Of a DNA stretch of 38,547 nt, positions 22,667 to 30,953 are shown one piece after another. The notes beneath the pieces are model-generated. The model did no database searches. It saw nothing but the letters and a program-made list of their open reading frames with translations, and was not told the DNA's origin. Where the stretch lies: the NCBI GenBank assembly GCA_016872385.1, contig VGZV01000026.1, forward strand, positions 1 to 38,547, in the 5' to 3' direction. Made by a program: the position numbers and the translations under genes. The stretch comes from SAR202 cluster bacterium. GTDB lineage: Bacteria > Chloroflexota > Dehalococcoidia > Lucifugimonadales > UBA3495. Position 1 is the stretch's first letter. Every line of letters starts with the position of its first letter.

Positions 22667-23653
22667 TTAAGCGTCCTTCCAAATATAATGCTCCAGTCCT
22701 GGGGTTATCACATTGCTGCCATCCTGCAGCATCAGAACACCCTCCACACCGTCCAGGCCGGACAGGTAATCCCACCCGGCAGACGCCCCTAAAATCAGGG
22801 CTGCCTTGGCATGGATTTCCGCGTGGACCACGTCTTGGGCCATGACTGTTACTGCCAGCAAGTCGGTCCTTGCGGGGCTTCCGGTTCGGGGGTCAATAAT
22901 ATGGTGCTGGAGATGCCCATTACTTGTCCAACGGCGGTAATCAATCCCGGAAGTAGCCATGCCGCCATCGCATACTGTAAGCACCGTCAGGTTCAGCTCC
23001 GGCTGGAGTGGATTAGCCACCCCCACTGGCCAGCCAGCCATGCCGGGCGGCGCTCCCCGGGCGGCAATATCGCCGCCTGCGTCCACCAGGCAAGGCCCCG
23101 CTTCGCCAAGGGATTGGGCCACCTGCCGGGCGGTCCAGCCCTTGGCAATGCCGCCCAGGTCAATGCCTGCTTCTACCGGTATAGTGACGGTGCGGGCAAC
23201 GGGGTCCAGCAAAATGTCCTTCCAACTGTAATTGTATGTGCCCTCGCCTGGCCCTTTCTGACCAGCTTGCTGGCCCTTCAAGGTCTCAAAAGATGTCTTG
23301 TATCCGGCGGATTCCAGCGCCCGCAGCACCGTGGGGTCGTACAGGCCGTGGGTAGCCTTGGCTGCCTCCAGCGCCGCACTCATAACCTCCCAAAGAATAG
23401 GGCTTACTGGGACTGGCTGGCCGGAAAGGCGGTTCATGCGGCTTAGCCCGCTAGCTGGCCGGAACCGGCTCAATTCGTTCTCGGCCAGTTCAATGGACAG
23501 CCGGGCGGCTTGCAGGTGTGGATAAGCTACTGCTGGTTCGCAGCCTGCCAGCCAAAGGGACATTCCGCAGCCCATGGCTTTGAAGCACAGCCGGTGCAGC
23601 TTGGATCCAGCCACCAGAGCCTGGTCTTGGACAGAGGCCGCCATTTGGGTCAT
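22667..23653 (-). CDS. apbE: FAD:protein FMN transferase
   Basis: A 328-residue ApbE. It attaches FMN covalently to Ser/Thr of extracytoplasmic redox proteins using FAD and Mg2+. Motifs in order: FKAMGCGMSLWL, ENELSRFRPASGLSRMNR, GIDLGGIAKGWTARQV, CLVDAGGDIAARG, GGMATSGIDYRRW and HHIIDPRTGSPA, all typical. No clear lipobox is seen at the N-terminus, so its export is uncertain, although GCGMSLWLAGC is hydrophobic. It overlaps nothing and is 5 bases after the Pro-rich protein gene, so they form an operon. The usual FMN-binding substrate domain is not found nearby. Confidence 0.93.
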   Translation of the reverse strand: MTQMAASVQDQALVAGSKLHRLCFKAMGCGMSLWLAGCEPAVAYPHLQAARLSIELAENELSRFRPASGLSRMNRLSGQPVPVSPILWEVMSAALEAAKATHGLYDPTVLRALESAGYKTSFETLKGQQAGQKGPGEGTYNYSWKDILLDPVARTVTIPVEAGIDLGGIAKGWTARQVAQSLGEAGPCLVDAGGDIAARGAPPGMAGWPVGVANPLQPELNLTVLTVCDGGMATSGIDYRRWTSNGHLQHHIIDPRTGSPARTDLLAVTVMAQDVVHAEIHAKAALILGASAGWDYLSGLDGVEGVLMLQDGSNVITPGLEHYIWKDA

Positions 23654-23658
23654 GCCGC

Positions 23659-24249
23659 CTACCTGGATGACTTGGTCCGGATGGCTGGCTTTACGGCGGG
23701 GGCAGGCTTCTGGGGCTGTGCCGTTGCCGGAGGCGTGGTTGGCGAAGGCAATGAATGTATTTGGCCTGCGCCCGAAGAAGATGCAGGCAGTGTTGGCAAC
23801 GGACTGAGGGTAGGCAGCGGTGGAAGGGCTGGTTTCTTTACTACCGAAGCGTTGCTAGATTGCGACGCACCAGCCTTTAAAGTAGCGGCAGTGGCGCCGG
23901 TGGCAGGCTTCTGGGATTCCGAGGCAGGCAATGGCGCAAGGTCCAGCTTAAGGCGTTGCGCCGGTTTGACTACTTCCGGTATGGGGGCTAGCGTCAGATC
24001 AGGGACTTGGGTTAGGGACGCGGTTCCGGAGTCCAGTAGTGTGGTTACTGGGAGAGTCTCCGGCATTGCTGCTTGATTCGTCGCTGCTTGGGATAATATT
24101 TGGGATTCATTCGTGTCCCCTACCCAGCTCTGCCCATCACTCCCCTGGCTTTCGTCGCCGAAGCCCAGCGCCGCCCATCCTCCCACCACAGAGGCTACCG
24201 AGAGCGCCGCCAGAGCCGCTTTCGTGCTGTTGTTGTTGGCTGATTTCAT
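23659..24249 (-). CDS. Secreted/anchored Pro-Ala-Ser-rich protein of unknown function
   Basis: A 196-residue protein. Residues about 10-32 are hydrophobic (AALAALSVASVVGGWAALGF), an anchor or uncleaved signal. The rest is low-complexity and probably disordered: Pro/Leu/Ser blocks such as LPPLPTLSPLPTLP, and a basic end. I recognise no domain. A TGAT stretch (PATGATAAT, about residues 115-123) loosely resembles the [S/T]GA[T/S] flavinylation site used by ApbE, which is encoded 5 bases downstream; this is only a resemblance and lacks the usual preceding Asp. Confidence 0.6.
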   Translation of the reverse strand: MKSANNNSTKAALAALSVASVVGGWAALGFGDESQGSDGQSWVGDTNESQILSQAATNQAAMPETLPVTTLLDSGTASLTQVPDLTLAPIPEVVKPAQRLKLDLAPLPASESQKPATGATAATLKAGASQSSNASVVKKPALPPLPTLSPLPTLPASSSGAGQIHSLPSPTTPPATAQPQKPAPAVKPAIRTKSSR

Positions 24250-24322
24250 AACTTCACAACCTCCGCTCCCATGCCCTCATTAGCTGCGGGCAAGGGCACT
24301 TCCCGGGAAACATCCTACTGCC

Positions 24323-25126
24323 TTAGTGATCCTTTTCTTCCTCGTGGTCTTCGTGCTCGGCCTCCAGCGCCTTCTTAGCTGCCTCCCGCTGCCGTTTCAA
24401 GGCTTTCTTTTGCTGTTCCATCTGCTGCTCCAGCGATTTTGTGCTGACAGTGGTCTGCGTTGTAGTGGCAGTGGAGGCCGTGCTGCTGCTGCTGGTTGTC
24501 ACGCCAGCGCTGGGCGTGGGGCTGGCCTGCTGCTGTTGCAGCAGCGCCGTATTCTGGTCCTTCAACTGGCTAATCTGGGACTGGCTTGCCGCAAGCTGGT
24601 CATAGGCTTGCTTCAGCAAATCGCTGGCCTTGGTCAGTTCCTGGCTATACTGCTGTTCTCCCGCTGCCAGGGCCAAGTTCTCTTGCTGTAGCTGCTGAAC
24701 CGTGTCATTAGCCTGTTGCAGCTGTGTTGCCGCCTCATTCAACTGGTGGGTGTAAATTTGCGCTTGCTGTTCTACGGCGGGGCCATCCGCTGATTTAGCC
24801 CACTCGTTATTGGCCTCGTTCAGCCGCTGCTGGTAAATTTTCTCCCGCTCCAGGAGTGTTTGTACCTGCGACTGCATCTTGTCCAGCATGGCGCTGGCGT
24901 CGCCGCTAACTGGTTTGGAGGCGCTGTTGTTGGGCAGCGCTGCCTCTGGCCGGGCGGAGGCTGCAATGAAGGCCTCCTGGGGTACTTCTGCGGCGGTTAT
25001 GTCTCCACCTTGAGATGCTTTGAAAACTCCAGCCGAAGCAGTTAGAGTGGCTACCAGGGCGGTTACCGTAACAAGCACGAATACCGTTATTGCCGTGGCT
25101 AATGTGAAAGCTATTTTCTTGGACAT
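24323..25126 (-). CDS. Membrane-anchored coiled-coil protein
   Basis: A 267-residue protein. Residues 7-35 form one hydrophobic segment (ATAITVFVLVTVTALVATLTASAG). Residues about 78-200 are a long Gln/Leu/Ala-rich coiled coil (LREREK-like heptads, QQRLNEANNEWAK, QLQQANDTVQQLQQENLAL). Then come a Ser/Thr linker (TTSSSSTASTATTTQ), a Lys/Gln/Ala helix, and a charged tail ending EDHEEEKDH, whose His/Glu/Asp mix could bind metal. I recognise no family. It heads the minus-strand group with the Pro-rich protein, apbE and the ferric-reductase-like gene. A GGGGGGAAG ribosome site precedes the ATG. Confidence 0.7.
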   Translation of the reverse strand: MSKKIAFTLATAITVFVLVTVTALVATLTASAGVFKASQGGDITAAEVPQEAFIAASARPEAALPNNSASKPVSGDASAMLDKMQSQVQTLLEREKIYQQRLNEANNEWAKSADGPAVEQQAQIYTHQLNEAATQLQQANDTVQQLQQENLALAAGEQQYSQELTKASDLLKQAYDQLAASQSQISQLKDQNTALLQQQQASPTPSAGVTTSSSSTASTATTTQTTVSTKSLEQQMEQQKKALKRQREAAKKALEAEHEDHEEEKDH

Positions 25127-25539
25127 GTTCTTCCCCCCTGCACTAACTACTGATCCCGTTGCCTAGCGCTGACTATACGCGGGTCTGCACACCAAACAGT
25201 CACCAAGGAAACCAACCGGGGTTGGATATTAGTGTGAAAGAAGTATGCAATGCGGGGAACCAGTACTGCGCCGCCGCCATATTCCAACCCCACGGGCGCT
25301 ATTTTCATCCTATGCAGACATTGTTTAAATTTCATGAAGTTTTCAATTTTCAGTTTTCCAGCATCACCATTACCTTAGTGTTACATGCTGCTGGCGCGCG
25401 GTTTCACGAAGATTAAGGGCAAGGCTTATTCTCAACTACTCTGTTTCACGTTCATCGCTGCTTTTAGTGTTGTACAATACCGGCGGCTGACTGGACGGCC
25501 AAATAAGTCCGCAGTACTTGGGTCAGCCGCGGAGGGACT
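25127..25539. other. 413-base divergent intergenic region
   Basis: It separates the coiled-coil gene (-) from the SDR (+). It is less GC-rich than its surroundings and should hold both promoters. A TACAAT at 25473-25478 could be the -10 box for the SDR, and TATAGT on the minus strand near 25175 for the other gene, both without a good -35. No coding frame here looks real, and I see no repeat. Confidence 0.4.
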
Positions 25540-26280
25540 ATGGGCCTGCAAGGCAAAGTGGCATTGGTTACCGGTTCCGGCAGGAATATTGGCCGGGGTA
25601 TTGCCCTGGCGCTGGCCCGGGAGGGCGCCGACGTGATTGTCAATGCCCGCTCTAACCGGCAAGAGGTGGAAGCAGTGGCCCAGGAAGCCCGCCAGTTTGA
25701 GGTGAAGGCCCTGCCTCTGCTGGCTGACGTAGGCGACCGGGGTCAGTTGGAACGGATGCTGCAAACTGCGCTGGATGAGTTTGGGCATATTGACATTGTG
25801 GTGAACAATGCCGCCATACGGCCTGGCTGCAGTTTTGCTGACATGACCTATGAGGACTGGCGCAATGTGCTGGCCACTGACCTGGATGCGGCCTTCTTGT
25901 GCGCCAAGGCGGCGCTGCCGGGGATGCTGGAGCGGCATTGGGGACGCGTTATCAACTTCAGCGGGTTGCAGGCTTTCCAGGGCCGCCACGGCGGGGCGCA
26001 TATATCGGCGGCCAAGGTGGGCATGATTGGTCTTACCCGCGCTTTGGGCACGGAACTGGCCCCCAAGGGCATCCTGGTCAACTGCATAGTGCCGGGGGCC
26101 ATTGACACCGTGCGGCCTGGCCGCGCAACCCGGCCTGCAGGACGAACTGCGGAAATTCCAGTGGGCCGCTTGGGGACGCCCGAGGACATTGCGGGAATGT
26201 GCGTGTACCTTTGCTCCGACGCTGCGGGTTTTATCACTGGTCAGACCTTCCACATCAACGGCGGCGAGCGCAATTTCTGA
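25540..26280 (+). CDS. SDR-family protein with the catalytic Tyr replaced
   Basis: A 246-residue FabG-like short-chain dehydrogenase. TGSGRNIGRG (residues 11-20) binds NAD(P), NNAAIRP is present, VINFSGL gives the Ser strand, and the C-terminus has NCIVPGAIDTV and the classic ITGQTFHINGGE. At the active site the sequence is AHISAAK: Lys159 is retained, but the Tyr four residues before it is Ile155, with His at 154. In ordinary SDRs that Tyr is the proton donor. The histidine may substitute, or the protein may not be a reductase. The ATG follows GGAGGGAC. Confidence 0.88.
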   Translation: MGLQGKVALVTGSGRNIGRGIALALAREGADVIVNARSNRQEVEAVAQEARQFEVKALPLLADVGDRGQLERMLQTALDEFGHIDIVVNNAAIRPGCSFADMTYEDWRNVLATDLDAAFLCAKAALPGMLERHWGRVINFSGLQAFQGRHGGAHISAAKVGMIGLTRALGTELAPKGILVNCIVPGAIDTVRPGRATRPAGRTAEIPVGRLGTPEDIAGMCVYLCSDAAGFITGQTFHINGGERNF

Positions 26281-26395
26281 GAATGTGCTTAAAAGGTTAT
26301 TGCTTCGTCCCGATGCAATCGGGACGAAGCAATACCACTGTTGTGAAGGGACTGCTTCGCTTGCGCCCGCAATGACAAATTGGCACTTTTTAAAA

Positions 26396-26684
26396 CCCTT
26401 AACAAAATGCTGAAGCTGTCACCCTGAGTCCTTCGGCTGAAGGACGAAGGGTCTGGGGGGTGGGCGTTTGCCTCACCCCAGATTCTTAGTAGTCCCGATA
26501 TCATCGGGACTTCTCAGAATGACACCTTTCTGTAGTGTATCAATTAGCCCTTCGTCGTTCCGGCGCAAGCCGGAACCCAGGGGTGCGTATCAGCCATGTC
26601 CCTATCTGGGCACCCCGACAAGTCGGGGTGCGACGAGTTGAGTCCTTAAGCAAACTGATACACTACTCATCTTTCATTTTGTTA
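26396..26684. repeat. Repeat E, copy 3, split by repeat F
   Basis: The left part (26396-26530) has TTAACAAAATG and the CACCCTGAGTCCTTCGGC arm, then TCCCGATATCATCGGGA and TCAGAATGACACC. The right outer arm CATTTTGTTA is found only at 26674-26684. Between them lies repeat F. Compared with copy 2, which is continuous, this shows that F inserted into E. Confidence 0.6.
26531..26670. repeat. Repeat F, copy 1, nested in repeat E
   Basis: A 140-base palindromic unit with TGTAGTGTATCA at one end and TGATACACTACTCAT at the other. Inside are GTTCCGGCGCAAGCCGGAAC and CACCCCGACAAGTCGGGGTG hairpins. CTTTC stands on both sides (26526-26530 and 26671-26675), which may be a 5-base target duplication. A relative is at 34181. 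Confidence 0.55.
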
Positions 26685-26766
26685 GAGCCTGTGTGAGAAA
26701 TGCCGTCTACCCAGCCCGCTCATCCTGAGCTTGTCGAACCATGAGCGGGAATTGTCACACACCCTC
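26685..26766. mobile_element. MITE copy 2, 82 bp
   Basis: The ends GAGCCTGTGTGAGAA and TTGTCACACACCCTC match those of the copies at 12061 and 38397. It is bordered by TTA on the left and TAA on the right. It shares AATGCCGTCTACCCAGCCCGCTC with the other copies and carries the shortest middle. It ends three bases before the IS. Confidence 0.75.
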
Positions 26767-26769
26767 TAA

Positions 26770-27553
26770 GAGGGTGTCTAAAAAGCTCTTGGGTATGCCA
26801 AGCGTCGTAACATCAGTCCGGTCATGGCGGTGTAGATCCATGTTTCGGTGGTCTCAGTCAACTCTTCGTAGTCTTTGCTGAGCCTCCGGTTGCGGCCCAG
26901 CCAGGCGAAGGTGCGCTCCACCATCCAGCGGCGGGGCAGCACCTGGAAGCTATGGAGGTTCTTGGCGTGCTTGACCACTTGGATCAGCCAGCCTCCCAAG
27001 GCGGAAGCCCAGTCCACCAGTTGCCCAGCGGCGCCATCGGCCCAAATCAGACGGAGCCTGGGGAATCGCCCCAGAAGCTTGCGCAACACCAGCTTGGCTC
27101 CCTCCCGGCCTTGAATGTCCGCAGCAAGGACCACCACGGCCAACAGCAACCCCATAGTGTCAACCACGATATGACGCTTGCGTCCCTTCACCTTCTTGCC
27201 AGCGTCATAGCCACGAGATCCCCTTTTTCAGTGGTCTTCACGCTTTGGCTGTCTATGATGGCTGCTGAGGGCGTGGGATCTCTCCCCTCCATTTCCCGCA
27301 CCTTGGGGCGCCATACGCCAGGTGCAGCCGCTACGCAGCACGTACAGGATGGCGTTCATGACCTCGCGCATGTCAACGGCGCGGGGACGGCCTCCTGGCT
27401 TGGCGGAAGGAAGCAGAGCCGCCAGTTCCTCCCACTGGGCATCGGTCGGGTCGCTTGGGTAAGGTTTTCTATGCATGCCTTCAAGGTAGCAACTCTCGAC
27501 ACGTGGCGCTCATAGTGCGACCCAGCAAGATTCGACCCTTTTGACACAGGCTC
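26770..27553 (-). mobile_element. Damaged IS5-family insertion sequence (IS427-like)
   Basis: 784 bp with terminal inverted repeats GAGGGTGTCTAAAAAG (left) and GAGCCTGTGTCAAAAGG (right, read inward). It is flanked by TAA on the left and TTA on the right, consistent with insertion at TA or TNA. It encodes remnants of a DDE transposase on the minus strand. Intact members are longer (about 0.84-0.88 kb), and the missing part is inside the transposase. Confidence 0.85.
26778..27476 (-). pseudogene. Broken IS5-family (IS427-like) transposase
   Basis: The N-terminal piece (27476 downward) has PSDPTDAQWEELAALLP, GGRPRAVDMREVMNAILYVLRSGCTWRMAP, typical of the first ORF. After WRMAP the stretch that normally carries the WPTVYWYFRRW segment is absent, a deletion of roughly 120-150 bases. 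A second frame then reads REMEGRDPTPSAAIIDSQSVKTTEKG with the first catalytic Asp. Just after this one G is missing, and the frame changes to SRGYDAGKKVKGRKRHIVVDT, which continues to LIWADGAAG and the VERTFAWLGRNRRLSKDYE motif with the catalytic Glu. Thus there is one internal deletion and at least one further frameshift; the enzyme cannot be active. Some group members use programmed frameshifting, but not here. Confidence 0.85.
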
Positions 27554-27734
27554 TTAGTGGGGGTATGGCAGACTGGAGCCTGGCCTGAGCCAACCGAAGG
27601 GTGGCTACCTTCGAGTGGAGACCCCTGACCAGGGCGCACCCCGACTTGTCGGGACGCCCCTACGATTGGCCGGGAATGAAACAGCTCTGGACATTGTGAC
27701 ATCGCCGCTGGCCTTCCCGGTAACATACCGGTGC

Positions 27735-27740
27735 TATAAT
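27735..27740 (+). promoter_or_regulatory. Extended -10 promoter ahead of the MFS gene
   Basis: GTGCTATAAT gives a perfect TATAAT with an extended TGC in front. No good -35 box is seen. Transcription would start about 50 bases before the MFS start codon. Confidence 0.45.
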
Positions 27741-27796
27741 GGCCCAGTTGTCTAGCAGGCCTACAGTTATCGGTCAGGCAGTGGGTACTGGACCTG

Positions 27797-29137
27797 ATGA
27801 GCAGTGTGGTTGCCTTTTTGCGGCGTCCTGGCCGTGCCTTCTATGGCTGGCGTGTTCTGGCGCTGATTGGGTTCATGGGGGCGCTGAACAACGCCTTCTT
27901 CTCCCGCGGCGCCGCTTTGTTCTTGATTCCCGTGGAAGCCAGCTTGGGCCTTAACCGCGCCACTTCCTCCCTGGTGTTTTCCCTGGCGCGTTCCGAAGGA
28001 GCGGTGGAGGGGCCGGTCATTGGCTATTTGGTGGACCGCCTCGGCGCCAGAAAAATCCTGATAATTGGAATCGTACTGACGGGGATTGGATTTTTAATAT
28101 TTGCCGCCTCCCGCCACCTCTGGACCTTTGCCCTTGCCTATCTGGTGTTCATTTCTATGGGCGCCACCATGGCCTTCCAGCACGCCGCCTCGGCTACTGT
28201 AAACAAATGGTTTAGCCGGTACCGGGTGCGGGCCATCTCCATAAATGAGGCGTCCGGCAACCTGGGTTCCACCTTACTGGTGCCGGTCATTGGCATAGTG
28301 ATCCACCTTTATAGCTGGCAAGCGGCTGCGGTAATGGCCGCCCTGGCGTATCTAGTAATCCTGCTGCCCCTGGCGCCCCTGGTCAAAGAGAGTCCAGAGA
28401 CAATGGGCTTGCTCCCCGATGGGGCTACCCAAGAGCAAGTGGCGCAGGCCCGAAAGGCGGCATCGGAAGGCAACTCGGCCGAAGCGCAAAAGCTGCTGCG
28501 ATTCTACGACACAGTGGACTTTACCGTATTGGAGGCGTTGCGCACCCCCGGCTACTGGTTCCTGCTGACCGGCACCATGTTCCGGCAAGTGGCCAAGGCG
28601 GCTATTCAGGTGCACTTTGTGGCTATCATGGTGTGGAAGGGCTTGGACATTGGCGTTGCGGGCCTAGTGTTTGCCCTATGGTTGGGGATGAACGTGCCAT
28701 CCAAACTCTTGTGCGGATTTATCGGCGACCGTCTGCCCAAACAGGTAATACTGGGCGGAGGCATGCTGCTGTACGCCTTGTCCCTGTTTATGGTCCTGGA
28801 AAGCAGCGCCTTGTGGGCGCTGGTGCTGTCCGCCGTGCTGGGAGGCATGTCTGAGGGTATTACGCCGGTGAACTGGGGCGCTATTGGCGACTACTTTGGC
28901 CGCCGGTATTACGCTACCTTGCGGGGCATTATCAACTTGAGCCATAGCTGGGCATTGCTCTTGGCGCCATTTCTGGCGGGGTGGTGGTTCGACCATCACC
29001 AGAACTATGTCTTGACGCTGGCAGTCTCGGTGGCTGCCTCCCTGGTGTCGGCCTTGCTGTATGTGCTGATGCGGCGGCCCAAACCGCCTGCCCGGGCAGC
29101 GGCTCAGACTGTTGCTGCGGCTACTTCAAGGTCTTGA
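27797..29137 (+). CDS. MFS transporter (monocarboxylate/OFA-like)
   Basis: A 446-residue membrane protein with twelve predicted spans and a central loop of about 40 residues rich in Ala/Glu/Gln. The motif-A region reads GYLVDRLGARKILIIG after span 2, and a second copy reads GFIGDRLPKQVILGG after span 8. The opening YGWRVLALIGFMGALNNAFF resembles the oxalate/formate antiporter branch. The substrate is unknown. The 3' end overlaps the convergent cytochrome gene by 17 bases. The ribosome site is weak. Confidence 0.85.
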   Translation: MSSVVAFLRRPGRAFYGWRVLALIGFMGALNNAFFSRGAALFLIPVEASLGLNRATSSLVFSLARSEGAVEGPVIGYLVDRLGARKILIIGIVLTGIGFLIFAASRHLWTFALAYLVFISMGATMAFQHAASATVNKWFSRYRVRAISINEASGNLGSTLLVPVIGIVIHLYSWQAAAVMAALAYLVILLPLAPLVKESPETMGLLPDGATQEQVAQARKAASEGNSAEAQKLLRFYDTVDFTVLEALRTPGYWFLLTGTMFRQVAKAAIQVHFVAIMVWKGLDIGVAGLVFALWLGMNVPSKLLCGFIGDRLPKQVILGGGMLLYALSLFMVLESSALWALVLSAVLGGMSEGITPVNWGAIGDYFGRRYYATLRGIINLSHSWALLLAPFLAGWWFDHHQNYVLTLAVSVAASLVSALLYVLMRRPKPPARAAAQTVAAATSRS

Positions 29138-29663
29138 GGTAGGTCACAATATCCGCCAGGTCCTTTTCCGTCAGTTGCAGTTCTTTCCAGTTGGGCATCA
29201 CCGGCGTGAAACCCTGCACCACGTAGGCTTTGGGGTACACTACCGACTGGACAAAGTAAAGCTCCGGGGCCGCCAGCCCTTGGGTGGCTGCCCGCTCCGG
29301 GGCGCGAGACGCAACCTGGCTCAGGTCTGGTCCCACATTGCCGCCCACATTGTCCACCGTGTGGCACCCAATGCAGCCTACGCTGGAGAAGAGCTTTTGG
29401 CCCCTGCTTTTATCCCCTTGCTCCAGGGGCAGACTTGGCAGCGGCCCGGACTCAGGCTGGATTGCAGGTGTAGATACAACTGTGGCGGTGGGTGCAGGCG
29501 TAATGGCGGCAGGCGGCTGCTGGGTGCTGGTGGGTGTGGCCGTCGGCCCAGGTTGTGCCGGGGCGCACGCCGTTGCCACCAGCAACAAAATGGGTGCGCT
29601 GGCTGTTAACAGCCTCTTGGCCCAACGGGGCGGCGCAAGCAATTCTTTTACAAGCTTTGGCAT
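29121..29663 (-). CDS. Lipoprotein monohaem cytochrome c
   Basis: A 180-residue protein. A signal sequence ending LLLVATAC makes it a lipoprotein. A Pro/Thr/Ala linker follows to about residue 75. The cytochrome domain (about 80-180) has the haem motif CIGCH, the following GPDLSQVASR, and Met in TPVMPNWKELQLTEKDLADIVTYLKTL, the classic class I layout. It likely carries electrons outside the membrane. On the same strand it is 47 bases after the DUF3179 gene and part of that group. Unlike its two upstream neighbours it is intact. Confidence 0.9.
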   Translation of the reverse strand: MPKLVKELLAPPRWAKRLLTASAPILLLVATACAPAQPGPTATPTSTQQPPAAITPAPTATVVSTPAIQPESGPLPSLPLEQGDKSRGQKLFSSVGCIGCHTVDNVGGNVGPDLSQVASRAPERAATQGLAAPELYFVQSVVYPKAYVVQGFTPVMPNWKELQLTEKDLADIVTYLKTLK

Positions 29664-29710
29664 TGACTGGCTCCTTCTGTCTGCGAGGATAGTCAGAATG
29701 GGGCAGCGGG

Positions 29711-30948
29711 TTACTCCTTCACCACCACTGTCCCTGGCTTGAACACCGCCCAGGCAAACCAGAAGTGGTTGCCGTGGACCACTGGCTCCAGCCGTTTTCC
29801 AGCTAGCGGCCCAGCAACGGCTTCGCCCAGTAGGTTCCAGTAGCTTCCCGTCTCCTGGTCTTGGAACACCTCGTCTTGGCGGCTAAAGGTCAGCTGCCGT
29901 CCCTCCACCTGGGGCACAAACACTGCTGCCGCTCCCACATCCCGCCCCTGGGCAATGGACGAGTCGTCCAGGGCGGATGCTGTCCCTGGCTTGTGGAACA
30001 CCACCACTGGCCCGGCGTCCAGGGTGTAGCTGACCGCGCCCTTGGCCTTCAGAAGGGAAAAAGGGAACGCCACGTCCTGCTTGCCCAGGGTCACCGTAAC
30101 TACTCGCTCGGCGGCGGGCAGCCGGTTGTCCGCAGGCCCCTGGAAAAGGAATGGCTTGCCCGTGTCGTAACCTTGGTAAGGGTTGGAACCGTAGGGCCGC
30201 AAGTAGCCGGTATCCTTGGAAAGCACCTTGCCCCCTGGCCGGGCCGTCTTGAACTCTTTCCATGAAACCAGAGTGGCAGGCACTGGCTCCAGTTTGTATC
30301 CGGCCAGTTCACCCACAATGGCCGTGCCGGTAGCCTGCTGCCACCAGGATTCGGTGGTGCGGTCGTACATCACCAGGTCGCTGTGGCGCAGGTTGCCTGA
30401 AACACCAAATTCCAGGACCTGGCCGTCGGATATGCGGGCGTCAAAGACCAGGCCGGTGTTGCACAGCGGGCAATAGGTCACAGTAATGGGCTGGCCGCCC
30501 ACCTGGTCGTTAACTATCTCGTGCCAGATGAGGATCTGCAACGGGTAGGCGCGGGCGTCGCCCCCAATGTCCACCACCAGCACAGGTTCCCGGTTATCCA
30601 GCCATTGATCTGCCTCCGGCACTGGCACAAAGTCCGGCTGGTCTATGGCGGGAATGCCGTCCTTGCCGGGGCCTCCGCCTATTATCTCGGTAAGGGACAC
30701 GGTGGTGGGCTGAAATCAGTGCGCCAGCTCTCTGTGCTGAACCTGGCCTGGCGCAGCTCCCGCTCCGCCAGTTCTGGGGGCCGCAGCCCGTGGTTGGATG
30801 CGCTGGCCGGAGCTGCTCCTCTGGATGCTTCCCCAACTGGAACCTGCGCCGCCGGTGGCTCTGGTGTGGCGCTGGCGGCGCAGGCGGTCAAGAAGAGAGC
30901 TCCCACGCCCAGCAACGACATCCACATTCCCTTCTTGATCTTGTGCAT
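29711..30948 (-). pseudogene. DUF3179 lipoprotein, frameshifted near residue 75
   Basis: From ATG 30948 the sequence starts MHKIKKGMWMSLLGVGALFLTACAAS, a lipoprotein signal, and continues to SWRTDFSPPP, after which the frame runs into a TAA at 30683. One base over, the frame continues TVSLTEIIGGGPGKDGIPAIDQP, exactly where DUF3179 proteins continue, to the stop at 29711. The C-run at 30707-30709 appears to have lost one base. The C-terminal 329 residues show the DUF3179 core: RAYPLQILIWHEIVND, VTYCPLCNTGLVFDAR (two cysteines), FGVSGNLRHSDLVMYDRTT and ESWWQQ. The biochemical role of DUF3179 is unknown to me. It begins 6 bases after the neighbouring gene's stop. Confidence 0.85.
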
Positions 30949-30953
30949 GACCT

